64,000 nt of DNA. Source: Monarcha castaneiventris obscurior (taxonomy: Eukaryota; Chordata; Aves; Passeriformes; Monarchidae). The position numbers were made by a program, and so were the translations under genes. Location: NCBI GenBank assembly GCA_026261815.1, contig JAMPIT010000493.1:3055501-3119500 (forward strand). Direction: 5' to 3'. Below, piece after piece: positions 24,060 to 35,795 of this stretch (positions are counted from its first letter, which is position 1; each line of letters starts with the position of its first letter). The notes beneath the pieces are model-generated. The model did no database searches. It was given only the letters and a program-made list of their open reading frames with translations, and was not told the DNA's origin.

Positions 24060-24430
24060 TGGTAGCTTCTCCCACCTTTGACTAATTGCTGACCTGACAT
24101 CTTTCTGATAGTGACCTTGTTTCAGCTAGTAATTCAAATATCTTTCAGTGTCAGAAATAATAAGTGCCACAGTGAGATGAACAAGCAGAGCTTAAGTTGA
24201 ACACAGATTAATGGGGTTTTAATATTCCTAATTTAATCACTCCTTTCTGTCTGAATGTGTGCAACATGATGTAGCAGCTAATTATTTTTTTAACCATGAT
24301 GAGGATCTTTCCTAATCATTTTTATATTTAACATGAATGAAGGGAGGGCAGTGATTAATGAGGGAATAAATCTTACGAAACAGAAGCAAGCACATGATCA
24401 GTTAAAAATACAGCTGTCTGATTATTTTTT
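24060..24430. promoter_or_regulatory. AT-rich candidate conserved non-coding block
   Basis: CpG-poor sequence with several TAAT cores, such as CTAATTA at 24279-24285 and AATTTAATCA at about 24230. The call rests on composition alone. Confidence 0.2.
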
Positions 24431-27400
24431 TTTCCCTTTCCCTGTACTGCAAATACTTACCCAGCTGCACCTTCTCAGCTCAATAGTGAGCTGTCTTCAG
24501 CCCTAAAGAAAGACCTGAAACTTTGCTTATCCCTCCGGTGCTTCTGTTGGCATCTCTCTGCATGATCATCTTTGTGATGAATGCAGAATTATTTTTCTTT
24601 AAAAAAAAAAAAAAAAAGAAAAAGAAAAAAATAAAGAAAAAAAAAAAAGAAAAAATTTTACCCCACTAGATACATTAATGGTTGGATAGATGTCTTTTCA
24701 AATATTTGTTCCTGACAGGGTGTTTGGAATTGCAGATGAGAAGCAAACCAGCTCTCAGCATCTGTCTGTTGCTACTGTATGTTTCCATTGTGTGAAGCAG
24801 AGACAAAGCCAGGCAATTCAAAGCTTAAGTGGATGCTCTTGAGATCTTTTATTTCCCCCACTCTTCCCTCCTTTTTCCCACACTTGGCTGCATCTCTTCT
24901 GTCTAAATTCTACCTTCCCTTCCATCCCTCAATCCCCATGTGCTGGTTTGAGGAGTCTGTCTTCTCCCTGTCATTTCTCCCCTCCCTCCCCCTCGAGTCC
25001 CTTTGTGCACCCCCACCGATTTAGGGGTTTTGCTGAGCTCTTGGGCTGCAGGATAGCCCAGAGATGAAGGTTATGATTATCAGAAGAGGGCTTTCCTCAC
25101 CCTCAGAGTGCATTTCGATGGTGTGTCAGTCCATGGTGTGGGTCTGCAGGCACAGTCTGCTCTTGGGGCTGTTTTTCCAGGGCTGTGATGTTCCAGGGCT
25201 GTGTGTGCCAGCTTTTTGGGGGAGGATCACCGGAACTGGGCACTGCACGAGCTGTGCAGGAGCCCTTGCTCAGCCAGGCAGTGGGGGCTCAGCAAACTCA
25301 GCCTTGGGCTGAGGACCTGGGGTTTACCCCTGGAAAGCTGCAGCTATGAACCCAGCGGTGCCCCTCTGCTCCCTATGGCCATGGATAATCTGTAGCACAA
25401 TCCAGAAAAGATTTGAGGATTTCTCTGGGGTGGTTTGATTTTGGATGAGTGTTTTGGTTTTTTGGGTTTTGGGGGTTGTTTTGTTGCTGTTTGGGTGCTG
25501 TGCAAACACTCCATCGAACCATGGAGATAATTCAGTGGGTATCTCAGCAATGTGAGGTCACTCTGGATATGTCTCTTCTCACCAGCTAACAAGCAGAATT
25601 TTAAAAGCTGATCAAGATGAGCTGTGCCCGAGCAGTGCTGGCAGCTCCCCTCTAACCCTGGCGTCTTCTGCAGATAGTAAAAATTATTTAATTGGCTAAA
25701 AAAGAACTATAGGCTTAACTGCAACTTCTGCTGCTTAACACCTTGTCATTCCTTCTTGTTGAGCAGAGAGCAGCCAAGCTCAGAGAATCGGTGTTTCAGG
25801 CACCAGTGACACATACCACTGCCCTGATGGATGCTTGGGAATTTTGGGATCCTGTCATGCAGTGCAGGCACAGTCCTGAAGGGCTCTGGGCTAACGCAGC
25901 ACAGAGGGACAGGGCAATGTCAGGCAATAATAGTGTGTTGCACCAGTTCCTAAAATTAGGTTTGGGGGTTTTTTTTCTGGCGAGGCACTTAATTAAAATT
26001 TTGCTCTTGCAGATCAGATCTGGTTCTTGCTGTGCAAATGTTACTCAGGCACAGGAGAAGCAGAGGGAAGATGGTTGTTTGCAGATCCAAGATCAGTAAC
26101 GTGCGCTGGGAGCAGATGCTGGCTGGGGGGATCCTGTGCATGTGCAGCCAGCAGAACAGATCCATTCCCTTGCTGAGGGAAGAGAGAGACTCAAATCAAG
26201 AACAGGATTCTTTCCAAATAGTTTTTTTTCCTAAGACTTTTCTTTTCCGTGAAGTTTCCTCAGCCACTTTCTGTAGCATTGCAAATGACAGAGGCATAAT
26301 TACATTTGTCTTCCAAACTGCCTTTCCTTGAGGGCAAGCTCCACTTTGGCCTTGATTCGATTGTGTACTTTTAATCTCAAAGAAAAGCTAATGCATAAGT
26401 ATTCATTACACAATTGCATTTTTCTATGGTCAACATCCCCTCTCATAATTACAGGTTCCAGCTGAATGTCATTTCTTTTCTCTCTACTTCAGCTCCCTCA
26501 CAGCACAGGCGTCTCCTGCTCCTGAAGCTTCCCCGCATTCATGTAATAAATAAATAATCACACCTTTTCTGCTGTCAAAGCTGAAAGCATGCACAGCTGT
26601 GTGCCACAAGATACACTCGGACTGCAAGGTACAACATTTCTTAATTAGACTGACCTGAGGTTGTTGGGTTTTTTTTCTTTTTCTTTTTCTATTTTTTTCT
26701 TTTCAAAGCAGCTTCATTAGCTCAGGAGCTTAATTGCAAATGACTAGACAAGCTCTGCTCGTGGTTATTGGGAAAGGTTAGAGTATTTCTCACTGGGGAT
26801 TAGATCCTGGGAGACGTTTTGCAGCTTGATTTTGTGGGGAAGGTTTTAGGTGTGCTCAGAGCATCTTAGCACTAGGCTCAGAATTAGCAAAATAATTAGA
26901 AGTTCAAAGCAGAGAGGGGGGCTGGGGCAAAGCCCAGCCAACCTTTTTGATCTTACAAGCCACACTGCAAAATCCACATGGAATTGGGAGAAGCAGGCCG
27001 TGCAAAGTGAGCTCTGGAAGCAAAACTGGGGGCTGCCAGGTTTCCTCGCTGCTGTGTTACAGGATGGGCAGCGGATAAAGCCAGGCTGGGCTGTGGGACC
27101 AGCTGCCAGCAAACTCCCACAGGCTCTGCTGAGCAGCTCCCTGCAGCAGTGGGGAGTTCATGGCCCCGCAGCCATGCTGCCAGCACAGCTCTACCCCAGT
27201 GTGCTCCCAGACTGGGGGTATGGTTGAGGGGATGGGGATGATAAGGGGATACCTGATGGCCAGAAGTGCTGGTGGCCTCTGTCACTTGGTGTGTGTCACA
27301 GATGCCTGTGGACAGCACCTCTGGGGTGGTTCTGCTGTCATTGGCGTCAGAAATGCAGGAGCTTTGCAGCTCCTGTGCCTTTTGGGGGTGCCTTCCTCGA

Positions 27401-27629
27401 CCTCCTGAAGGAGTCGCCTTGCCACAGGACTCTACAAGGAAAGGGGGCACTTGGGGCATCTCTAGGAGGGGTTTCCATGTTCCTGCATGGGGTAAAACAG
27501 GCGAGGCAGTTCCCTGACACTCAGGGGGCTCCAGGGGGTCAGAAAAATTTGGAAAAAGGGTTACTTAGTGCTGACCAGTGTGTCCTGTCCTTTTGTGCTT
27601 TGTACCCGGTGCTGATACAGGTGTGCAGC
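24431..27629. other. Unique non-coding stretch
   Basis: No gene recognised. Contains an A-rich low-complexity tract (24600-24656), GT-rich text (25427-25500), a T-rich tract (about 26668-26705) and an AT-rich interval at about 26340-26760. Confidence 0.45.
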
Positions 27630-27764
27630 CCCATCCCTGGAATTGTCCAAGGCTGGGCTGGACACAGCTTAGAGCAACCTGGGATAGCAGAACACATCCC
27701 TGCCCATGTGGAATGAGATGATCTTTACAGTCCCTTCCCACCCAAACCATTCCGTGATTCTGTG
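27630..27764 (+). mobile_element. CR1 LINE, 3'-end fragment
   Basis: Plus-strand CR1 tail: CATCCCTGGAATTGTCCAAG early, then GATGATCTTTACAGTCCC and CCACCCAAACCATTCCGTG, ending GATTCTGTGACA. Short and 5'-truncated. Confidence 0.9.
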
Positions 27765-29228
27765 ACATTAGAAGCATTCCAAGGACCTGTATTCAAGTGG
27801 ATTTTGTGATGGTTTTTCCTGCTGTAGTTTAGTTGCAGAAAGCAAGGTTTGGATGTCTGCTGACCCTCTCTGCCCCTTCCCATCCCCACCCTGCACCCGG
27901 TGTTGGTGTGCAGGAGCAGGGCTGGTGTCTGTGGGGAGGGGCTTTGTGCTGGGGGTCTGTGCCTGGAGCGAGGAGGCAGCACTCATGACGGGAGGCTCTG
28001 GAACCTCTGGAACCCTGCACTTGTAAAAGTGTGCTGAGAATGGTGCAGGGAATGCAGCCAAAGCCCCAGCACCCCCTGCACTGCCCAGCCCTGTGCTGTC
28101 TGTGCTCAGAGCAGGAGCAGCCTCTCCTGGCGACACCCTGGGGGACAGGAGGTGCAGAGCCTGTTCCCACTGCTCCCTGCCCTCTGCAGGACCTCACAAC
28201 AAGATGCCTGCTGAGATGGAGCACGTTATGTTGATGTTCTGGCAGCTGCAATGGCACCGAGCTCTTCGTGACCCTCTGCAAAACTGAGCACAAAAACGAA
28301 GGCAATTTTTAATCTCTATCAGCCAGAGCAGTATCTGCACTATTTGTCTGAAGCCAAGAGGATCTGTGACCTTATTTCTCCCCTCCCTCAGTCTTTTGGC
28401 TCCCAGACTGTAAGAAGGCCCCAGTAATTCATGTCCTTTATTAGTCCATGCCAGGGAAAAGAGGGGTTTGAGTTGCTTGTGTGACACCCGAGTTCTGCTG
28501 CACAACAAATATACTCGAGAGGCTTTGTCGTATATAACCCACTTGAAGCGAGAGCATTCAGGTAAGGAAATGAAGGGCTGCAGGGCTCAGCTGTGCAAGA
28601 GGAAAATAATTAGGGCATGTTTATCTCATGCTCAAGCCTGCAGAGGTGAAAAGCAAGGGATGGGAAGGCTGCTTCAGAGTGAGCTGGGAGTGGGGAGGGC
28701 AAGACAGAAAGGACCTGACAAGGGAGTGAATTAAACTTCTCCGAAAGACTCGGATCGTTGGGATAAATCCCCCCTCCCTCCCAGTTTCTGCTGTAATGGA
28801 GGATGAGCTCTGCCTTGCTGGCTTTTCTTTTCAAGGTCTCAGGACCTGTTGTTTTCAAAAGGTTAAAGCCCTCGAGCTACTGAGGGAAGGGAACACTCTT
28901 TAAAAGATGCCAGGTGAAGAACATCTAGATTTCTAGGGGTTTCAGGTTTGCTAGTATAAAAGGGAAAAAATAGATTCCAAATGTGAAACAAACGTTTGGT
29001 TCCTTTTCTTTCCCCTTCCTTTTTTTTTCCTTTTTATTTTCTTTTTTTTAAACACAGCTGAGTTCTGACTCAGATGAGGCTCCTGCCTCCCTCCCAGCTA
29101 TGAAGATCTGAATGCACACGTGGCTGAGCTGGGGTAAAGCAACTCCATGGAGCCATGGCTTCTGCTATCCCAGTCCTGTCCCAGGCCAGGTGATGGAGAC
29201 TGCATCGGAGCAAAGGGGGTTGAGCAGT
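27765..29228. other. Unique non-coding stretch
   Basis: No gene recognised. A T-rich tract lies at about 28990-29050. Confidence 0.45.
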
Positions 29229-29349
29229 GGGACACGGAACTAAAGGAGGTTTAGTGGGACATGGAACTAAAGGAGATTTAGTAGGACATGGACCTAAAGG
29301 AGGTTTAGTGGGACATGGAACTAAAGGAGGCTTAGTGGGACATGGAACT
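29229..29349 (+). repeat. Tandem repeat, 27-bp unit, about 4.5 copies
   Basis: The unit begins GGGACATGGAACTAAAGGAG and ends TTTAGT, with scattered substitutions. The period is a multiple of three, so both strands show a repeated nonapeptide (GHGTKGGLV on the plus strand). There is no other sign of coding. Confidence 0.92.
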
Positions 29350-31708
29350 CTGCCCCTTCCTTCCCCATGTCCTCTCCCCACCAACCCAGAGAGGAGTGTG
29401 GAGTTTGCAGCAGCTCTTGCTGGGATCAAGACACTTGGCACCTCTTCCTCCGTGCTGTTTGCTCTCAAGCTGCCTCTTCTTGCCAGGCTTCAGACCTGGC
29501 TTTCATGATTTGCACAGGCATAGATCAGAGCAAACACAGCCCTTGCCAGTCTTGCAGGTCTGCTTCAGTGGCAGAACCCCAGGGAAAATATTTGCAATCC
29601 GGGCTGTGCCACGAATCTCCCGAAGCCCTGAAGGCTCTGTGGTTTCTGTGTCTCTCTCCTTGCCTTTGCCCCTTAGGGTTTCACATCCTTCCTGCCCCCT
29701 TCCTCTGGCACCTGTGCTCTTTGCTGGTGCCTGTGCTTGCAAGAGGGGTGCAGGGAGAGGAGCTGGCTCCCCAAAGAGGGATTGCAGCTGGGTGGGCACT
29801 GTCCATCCCATCCATGGCTGCTGGCAATTGCTGGGGCCAGGGGAAGGTCTGAACCCCCGGTTTGAGCGATGCCTGCCCAGCCCAGATGGGCTCAGAGGCA
29901 GCTCTGGGTGAAAAGCTGGAAGCTGGTGCTGGGACTGCTGTGAGTTTGGAAATGTGGTCACTTCCTGTCTTTGGGTAACACTGAGAAGGTGAAGAGGAGG
30001 AGGGGATGGGATTTTTAGCTAGAAGGATTCTACCCTGCTTCTAGAGACTTTTGCTTTGTCTCCTCCCCAGCAAACACAGATTCCAGGCAGAGCTCTGAGG
30101 TTCTGCCTCTTCCCCGCTGCCTCCCAGGCAATAAAAGCAGAACTGGGTGTCTCTTCATTTGCGCAGCTCACCTCTTTTTTTTTGGCCAAAAAGATAATCT
30201 ATTTAATCCTACCATATCCTCCACGAGACGCAGCTTCCTACATCAGTTCTGTGCCCCTGAGGGTAAAGAATTATTCAAGGCATCAAGCCTGACCTGGATT
30301 TTGTGTGATGTGATCGCATCCAGAGCATGGAAATCCATGCGATCAAATGGCAAATCTCTGAGCCTTGGCAGATATGCCTCCTGCTTTGCAGAAGTATGTT
30401 GCCATGGCTACATCTCAGTGTGAGCATCTCTCTCCTTATCCCAACGTCTTTTCTTCTGCCAGGGTCGCTGCCAGTGCTCAAAGCCCACCCAGCCATGGGC
30501 AGTGCTGGGCTGGGCACAGCAGCAGCACAGGGGCAGTGGGGAGTGGGTCACAAACTCCCCCCATGTCTGAATCTGTGAGTGAATTGATGCCAGTGACTCC
30601 TTAAGTGGAAAAAATGAGCACAGCAAGGGCTTGAAACACCTGTCAGAAATGCTGCTTGTGTTTATGACTTGAGGAGAGAGACAGTGAAAAGCAGAAGGGA
30701 GGTGGTTGCGTGGAGAGCTGGGAAAGCTGAGCTCCAGCTCTGCCCTTCCTGGTGCTCCTCTGCCTGCTGCGGTCCCCTGCACCTGAGGGGTGACAGCTAC
30801 CTGCCACCTAAAGGCAGCTCGAGATTTAGAGATGAAAGCCACTGAAAGTACGTTTGGGGCTGTTACACTTGTCTGAGAGCTGCTCCTCTGTCACACAGCA
30901 ATGGTTGTGGTGTCCCTGTCACAAAAATACCCCTGGATGTGTTTACAGGCTGTAAAGCAGAAATATAAATGCTGCCAGAGTAATGGGGTGTGCTTGGGGG
31001 ATGTCACTACTGGGGTGCCTGAGTTCCTTGACTGAGCATGAAAACCTTCTCTGAGACCATGGGGCCCAGAGCACAGATGTCAGGGTTGGAAAGCCCAGGG
31101 TGGTTCCTGGCTGGGGAGAGCAAGAGCCCCCAGTGCTGTGCTGGGAGGAGAGTGTGGGGTTCCCACTGCTCTGCTTAAAACAACTGGAAACAAAACTCAG
31201 CCTCTTCATGGGGTGTTGATAGTGCCAGGTTGGCCCTTATTTGGTTCTAGGGTTTGTATTTTTCCAAGTCATCCCCCTGAACCTGTGTTTTCTCGTTTGG
31301 GGACACTGCATAGGAAGGAGAAATGAGTACATCTGTCAGCCAGAGGAATCACGCACAGAGGAAAAATCAGGCTGCCTCTGGTTAGACCCTGCTGACTGCA
31401 TTTTAAACTGCCCAGTCCTGTGCCACACGTGCCTCATCCATGCTGGATGTGCCACCAGCTGCATGTGTTTTGCCAGGCAGCTTCTCTCAGTACTAGGGAA
31501 AGCTTGTGGCTTGTGCCCTGCACAGGCCAAGTCTCTAACGTGTGCCCTGCTCATGCTGCAGCAGGAGGGGAAAGGCTCTGTGAGGGGAATCTGTACTTCA
31601 AGAAGCTGCTTTGGGCATGTGTCCCACAAGAAGGTGTCTGTAACCCTGATCTATGGGGGCTGGAGAGCCAGAGATGGCTCCTCTCCCCTTTTGGCTCAGT
31701 AGGAGCAA
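29350..31708. other. Unique non-coding stretch
   Basis: No gene, RNA or transposon recognised. Moderately GC-rich text with only short open frames. Confidence 0.45.
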
Positions 31709-33812
31709 TGATTGTGGCTGCAGTGATGGCAGTGAGGGTGCAGTGATGGCAGTGACAGAGCAGTGAGAGCAGTGACAGAGCAGTGATGGCTGTGAGGGTG
31801 CAGTGATGGCTGTGAGGGTGCAGTGATGGCTGTGAGGGTGCAGTGATGGCAGTGAAGGTGCGGTGATGGCAGTGAGGGTGCGGTGATGGCAGTGAAGGTG
31901 CAGTGATGGCAGTGAGGGTGCAGTGATGGCAGTGAAGGTGCAGTAATGGCAGTGAAGGTGCAGTAATGGCAGTGAGGGTGCAGTGATGGCAGTGACAGAG
32001 CAGTGAGAGCAGTGACAGAGCAGTGATGGCAGTGAGGGTGCAGTGATGGCTGTGAGGGTGCAGTGATGGCAGTGAAGGTGCAGTAATGGCAGTGAGGGTG
32101 CAGTGATGGCTGTGAGGGTGCAGTGATGGCAGTGAGGGTGCAGTGATGGCAGTGAGGGTGCAGTGATGGCTGTGAGGGTGCAGTGATGGCAGTGAAGGTG
32201 CAGTGATGGCAGTGAGGGTGCAGTGATGGCAGTGAAGGTGCAGTGATGGCAGTGAGGGTGCAGTGATGGCTGTGAGGGTGCAGTGATGGCAGTGAGGGTG
32301 CAGTGATGGCAGTGAAGGTGCAGTGATGGCTGTGAGGGTGCAGTGATGGCAGTGAAGGTGCAGTGATGGCAGTGAGGGTGCAGTGATGGCTGTGAGGGTG
32401 CAGTGATGGCTGTGAGGGTGCAGTGATGGCAGTGACAGAGCAGTGATGGCTGTGAGGGTGCAGTGATGGCAGGAGGTGCAGTGATGGCAGTGAAGGGCAG
32501 TGATGGCTGTGAGGGTGCAGTGATGGCAGTGAAGGTGCAGTGATGCAGTGAGGGTGCAGTGATGGCTGGAGGGTGCAGTGATGGCAGTGAGGGTGCAGTG
32601 ATGGCAGTGAAGGTGCAGTGATGGCAGTGAGGGTGCAGTGATGGCTGTGAGGTGCAGTGATGGCAGTGAGGGTGCAGTGATGGCTGTGAGGGTGCAGTGA
32701 TGGCAGTGAAGGTGCAGTGATGGCTGTGAGGGTGCAGTGATGGCAGTGAGGGTGCAGTGATGGCAGTGAAGGTGCAGTGATGGCAGTGAGGGTGCAGTGA
32801 TGGCTGTGAGGGTGCAGTGATGGCAGTGAGGGTGCAGTGATGGCTGTGAGGGTGCAGTGATGGCAGTGAGGGTGCAGTGATGGCAGTGAAGGTGCAGTGA
32901 TGGCAGTGAGGGTGCAGTGATGGCAGTGAAGGTGCAGTGATGGCAGTGAGGGTGCAGTGATGGCAGTGAAGGTGCAGTAATGGCAGTGAAGGTGCAGTAA
33001 TGGCAGTGAGGGTGCAGTGATGGCAGTGACAGAGCAGTGAGAGCAGTGACAGAGCAGTGATGGCAGTGAGGGTGCAGTGATGGCTGTGAGGGTGCAGTGA
33101 TGGCAGTGAAGGTGCAGTAATGGCAGTGAGGGTGCAGTGATGGCTGTGAGGGTGCAGTGATGGCAGTGAGGGTGCAGTGATGGCAGTGAGGGTGCAGTGA
33201 TGGCTGTGAGGGTGCAGTGATGGCAGTGAAGGTGCAGTGATGGCAGTGAGGGTGCAGTGATGGCAGTGAAGGTGCAGTGATGGCAGTGAGGGTGCAGTGA
33301 TGGCTGTGAGGGTGCAGTGATGGCAGTGAGGGTGCAGTGATGGCAGTGAAGGTGCAGTGATGGCTGTGAGGGTGCAGTGATGGCAGTGAAGGTGCAGTGA
33401 TGGCAGTGAGGGTGCAGTGATGGCTGTGAGGGTGCAGTGATGGCTGTGAGGGTGCAGTGATGGCAGTGACAGAGCAGTGATGGCTGTGAGGGTGCAGTGA
33501 TGGCTGTGAGGGTGCAGTGATGGCAGTGAAGGTGCAGTGATGGCAGTGAGGGTGCAGTGATGGCAGTGAAGGTGCAGTGATGGCAGTGAGGGTGCAGTGA
33601 TGGCTGTGAGGGTGCAGTGATGGCAGTGAGGGTGCAGTGATGGCAGTGAAGGTGCAGTGATGGCAGTGAGGGTGCAGTGATGGCAGTGAGGGTGCAGTGA
33701 TGGCAGTGAGGGTGCAGTGATGGCTGTGAGGGCAGTGATGGCAGTGAAGGTGCAGTGATGGCAATGAAGGTCCAATGATGGCAGTGAAGGTGCAGTGATG
33801 ACAATGGAGGTG
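31709..33812 (+). repeat. Minisatellite, 20-bp unit, about 2.1 kb
   Basis: About 105 units of TGATGGCAGTGAGGGTGCAG. Variants include AGTGAG, AGTGAA, TGTGAG, a GACAGAG form and TAATGG. CpG is almost absent, with CGGTGATGG in just two units (31861, 31881). The unit has no stop codon in any minus-strand frame, and 20 is not a multiple of three, so all three minus frames stay open for more than 700 codons and give the same 20-residue His/Ser/Pro/Cys repeat. This is a property of the repeat and not evidence for a gene. The left and right ends decay into imperfect units. Order of variants shows a ~590-bp internal duplication (31883-32470 matching 32917-33504). Confidence 0.97.
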
Positions 33813-35539
33813 CCATCAGAGGTGCTCCCCTGCCGGCATCTCCTCCACCTTGGTGTGCACAACCAATGTTTCAGGACTGGGGATCAAAGTTCCTCAGCAC
33901 CAAGGACAAAGGAAATTCAGGTGAGCACTTGGGGTGGCTGGGATGAATCCGTTTCCTGCCACTCCCCAGATTCCTGGAGTCTCTCCTGAAGGGAGGTAGA
34001 AAGGATGTGTGTTTTCTTCCTCGTCTGGTTTTAATTGTGTATTCTAATAAGAAACTGCAATTCAGGCGCTTATTAAAGTCGCCTTGTGCTGCCAGAGTTG
34101 CTGTGTTTGATAGAAACCCCAGAAAATCCCCTGAACCGCAACGTGGGAATCCAATTCTTTTCAGTTGATGAGACTGTAAACACATTTCCTTGGATTTGCA
34201 AGAACCATAGCAGGAGTTTCAATCATATGAATAAAGCAAAAGAATATCTGATAGGGAATATTCCTGCTTTGCATATTCAAAACTTGCAGCCTTATTCTTA
34301 GGCAGCATCTTTTCAAAGGAATGAGCCATAAAGAGGCAAAGATGCATTGCCGGGGGGATTTAGGCAAAGAGCCTCCAAAATTAGCACAGTGGTGGGGTGT
34401 TCTCTCCATCAGATTTAAAATATCCAAGTTAGATACCTGGATTTGGAGCCCAGGTGCCACTGCTGGTGGCCAGTGGTGTCTCTGTGTTCAGCTCTGCTCC
34501 CAGCTCAATGCTCGGTGACCAGAGGGATCATCAAAATTTAGCTTAAAACAGCCTTTGGTTGGGCTGAAGGGTCTGTGCTGTTGGGGGTACCCTTGAGGGT
34601 AACTCTGCCATTCATCTTGAGTTGAGCTGAGCCCCCAAATTCTGGTACGTCCCATTTCACTCCAGCTGGGTGCCTTTCCCTCCCAAGCAATCTGGCCTGG
34701 CGGCTTCAGCAGAAGCGAGCTCTAAATATAAAAATAATCTGACCCACGGTGTTTGCTATTGAGTGAGAAATCCCATAATACCAGATACCTAATGCTTTTT
34801 TTTTTTTTCTTCTTTGAACCCTAAAAACAATTGGCAGCAGCTGATTCTATAAATGAATCCTATTTTGGTGAGAAAGTTCTTACATTTCTGAGGTAATTTT
34901 CCTGTCTCTTGTGTTTATGTTCCTTTACCAGCAGGCCTTGCAGGGTCCCTGTGTGGCTGGCTGAAAAATGTGTCTAGTTACACTTCCCTTCTCTGCGCCC
35001 TTTGGGAATGCTCTTTTAAAACAAAACAACTCTTTTCCAGACTTTCACCAATTTTCTTGGTCAAAGCATATTCCAAAAACAAAACTCTCCTCTCGGCTTC
35101 TCAGAACTTTATGAAAACAAATACCAGCTCAGCTTTTAGTTTATCTGCACGCAGAAATCTGCAGCAATTTGACAACAAGTCAAAATATTTCCCTTTTTAG
35201 TACCGTGGCGAGTCCTGATGAGAGTTCTGTTTATTCTGTGAAGACAATGAGCAGGGAACAGCGTGAGGAAGTCTGGCTGCTGGTGTGATAACTCCTTCCC
35301 AGATGAAGCCGCTCCTCTATCTTGGTTTGGCACTGAAATGCTGACTTCAAGGCCTGTTGGTATCTCTTGCCTTTGGTGTACAAACCCCTTAATGTGCAAG
35401 AAATTGTACATATGCAAATGGGGGGTGATAAGCAGCCGGCCGGCCCCACGTTGATCCCCTGGCATTTTGGCTCCTTCCTACTTCCACCAGCTCTGCCTGT
35501 GCCACTTTTCTGGAATCCGCTTGATCGGAGCATCTTACA
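33813..35539. other. Unique non-coding stretch
   Basis: No gene recognised. GGAAATTCAG|GTGAGC at about 33920 resembles a splice donor without a good acceptor. A T run lies at about 34797-34809. 34030-34330 is AT-rich. Confidence 0.4.
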
Positions 35540-35795
35540 AAGCTTTAAATGGGAGATAGTAGCATTTCTGATCTCATTTTCCAGTATTTCAGCTGTGCCA
35601 TAATCTATTTACCACACAATTTGTGTCACTTTGATAAGCGGCTGCTTCAAGACTGCATTTATTAAAATCAAGAGCAGGGAGAGCTTTCAAGTCTCTCAAG
35701 TGTTGTAATAAATGTTTGAAATTAGTCATTACAGTGTTTGCCATGGTTCATATCATAGACTCGATCTAAATGACAAATGATCACAGCCTGGACAT
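35540..35795. promoter_or_regulatory. AT-rich candidate conserved non-coding block
   Basis: CpG-poor, repeat-free text (TTTATTAAAATC, GTAATAAATG, AATTAGTCATTACAG). It resembles conserved enhancers in composition only. Confidence 0.2.

Noticed and set aside
24440..24545. Minus-strand splice-like unit (TTCTTTAG ... CTGG|GTAAGT, about 42 bases)
   Set aside because: All three frames contain a stop within the 42 bases, so it cannot be an internal coding exon. No evidence for a non-coding one.
24600..24656. Poly-A tract as the tail of a processed pseudogene
   Set aside because: The upstream sequence has no coding-like or gene-derived text and no target duplication was seen. It looks like plain low-complexity sequence.
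28468..28734. HLKREHSG text resembling the end of a C2H2 zinc finger, next to a GTAAGG donor
   Set aside because: The upstream cysteine pair with proper spacing is missing and there is no acceptor, so the resemblance is superficial.
31709..33812. CRISPR-like array
   Set aside because: Units are contiguous, with no spacers between them, and the surrounding DNA is vertebrate.
31551..33862. Three long minus-strand open frames (706-754 codons) as genes
   Set aside because: They are one 20-bp repeat read in three frames with identical peptide output. No unique coding flank, splice structure or promoter is visible.
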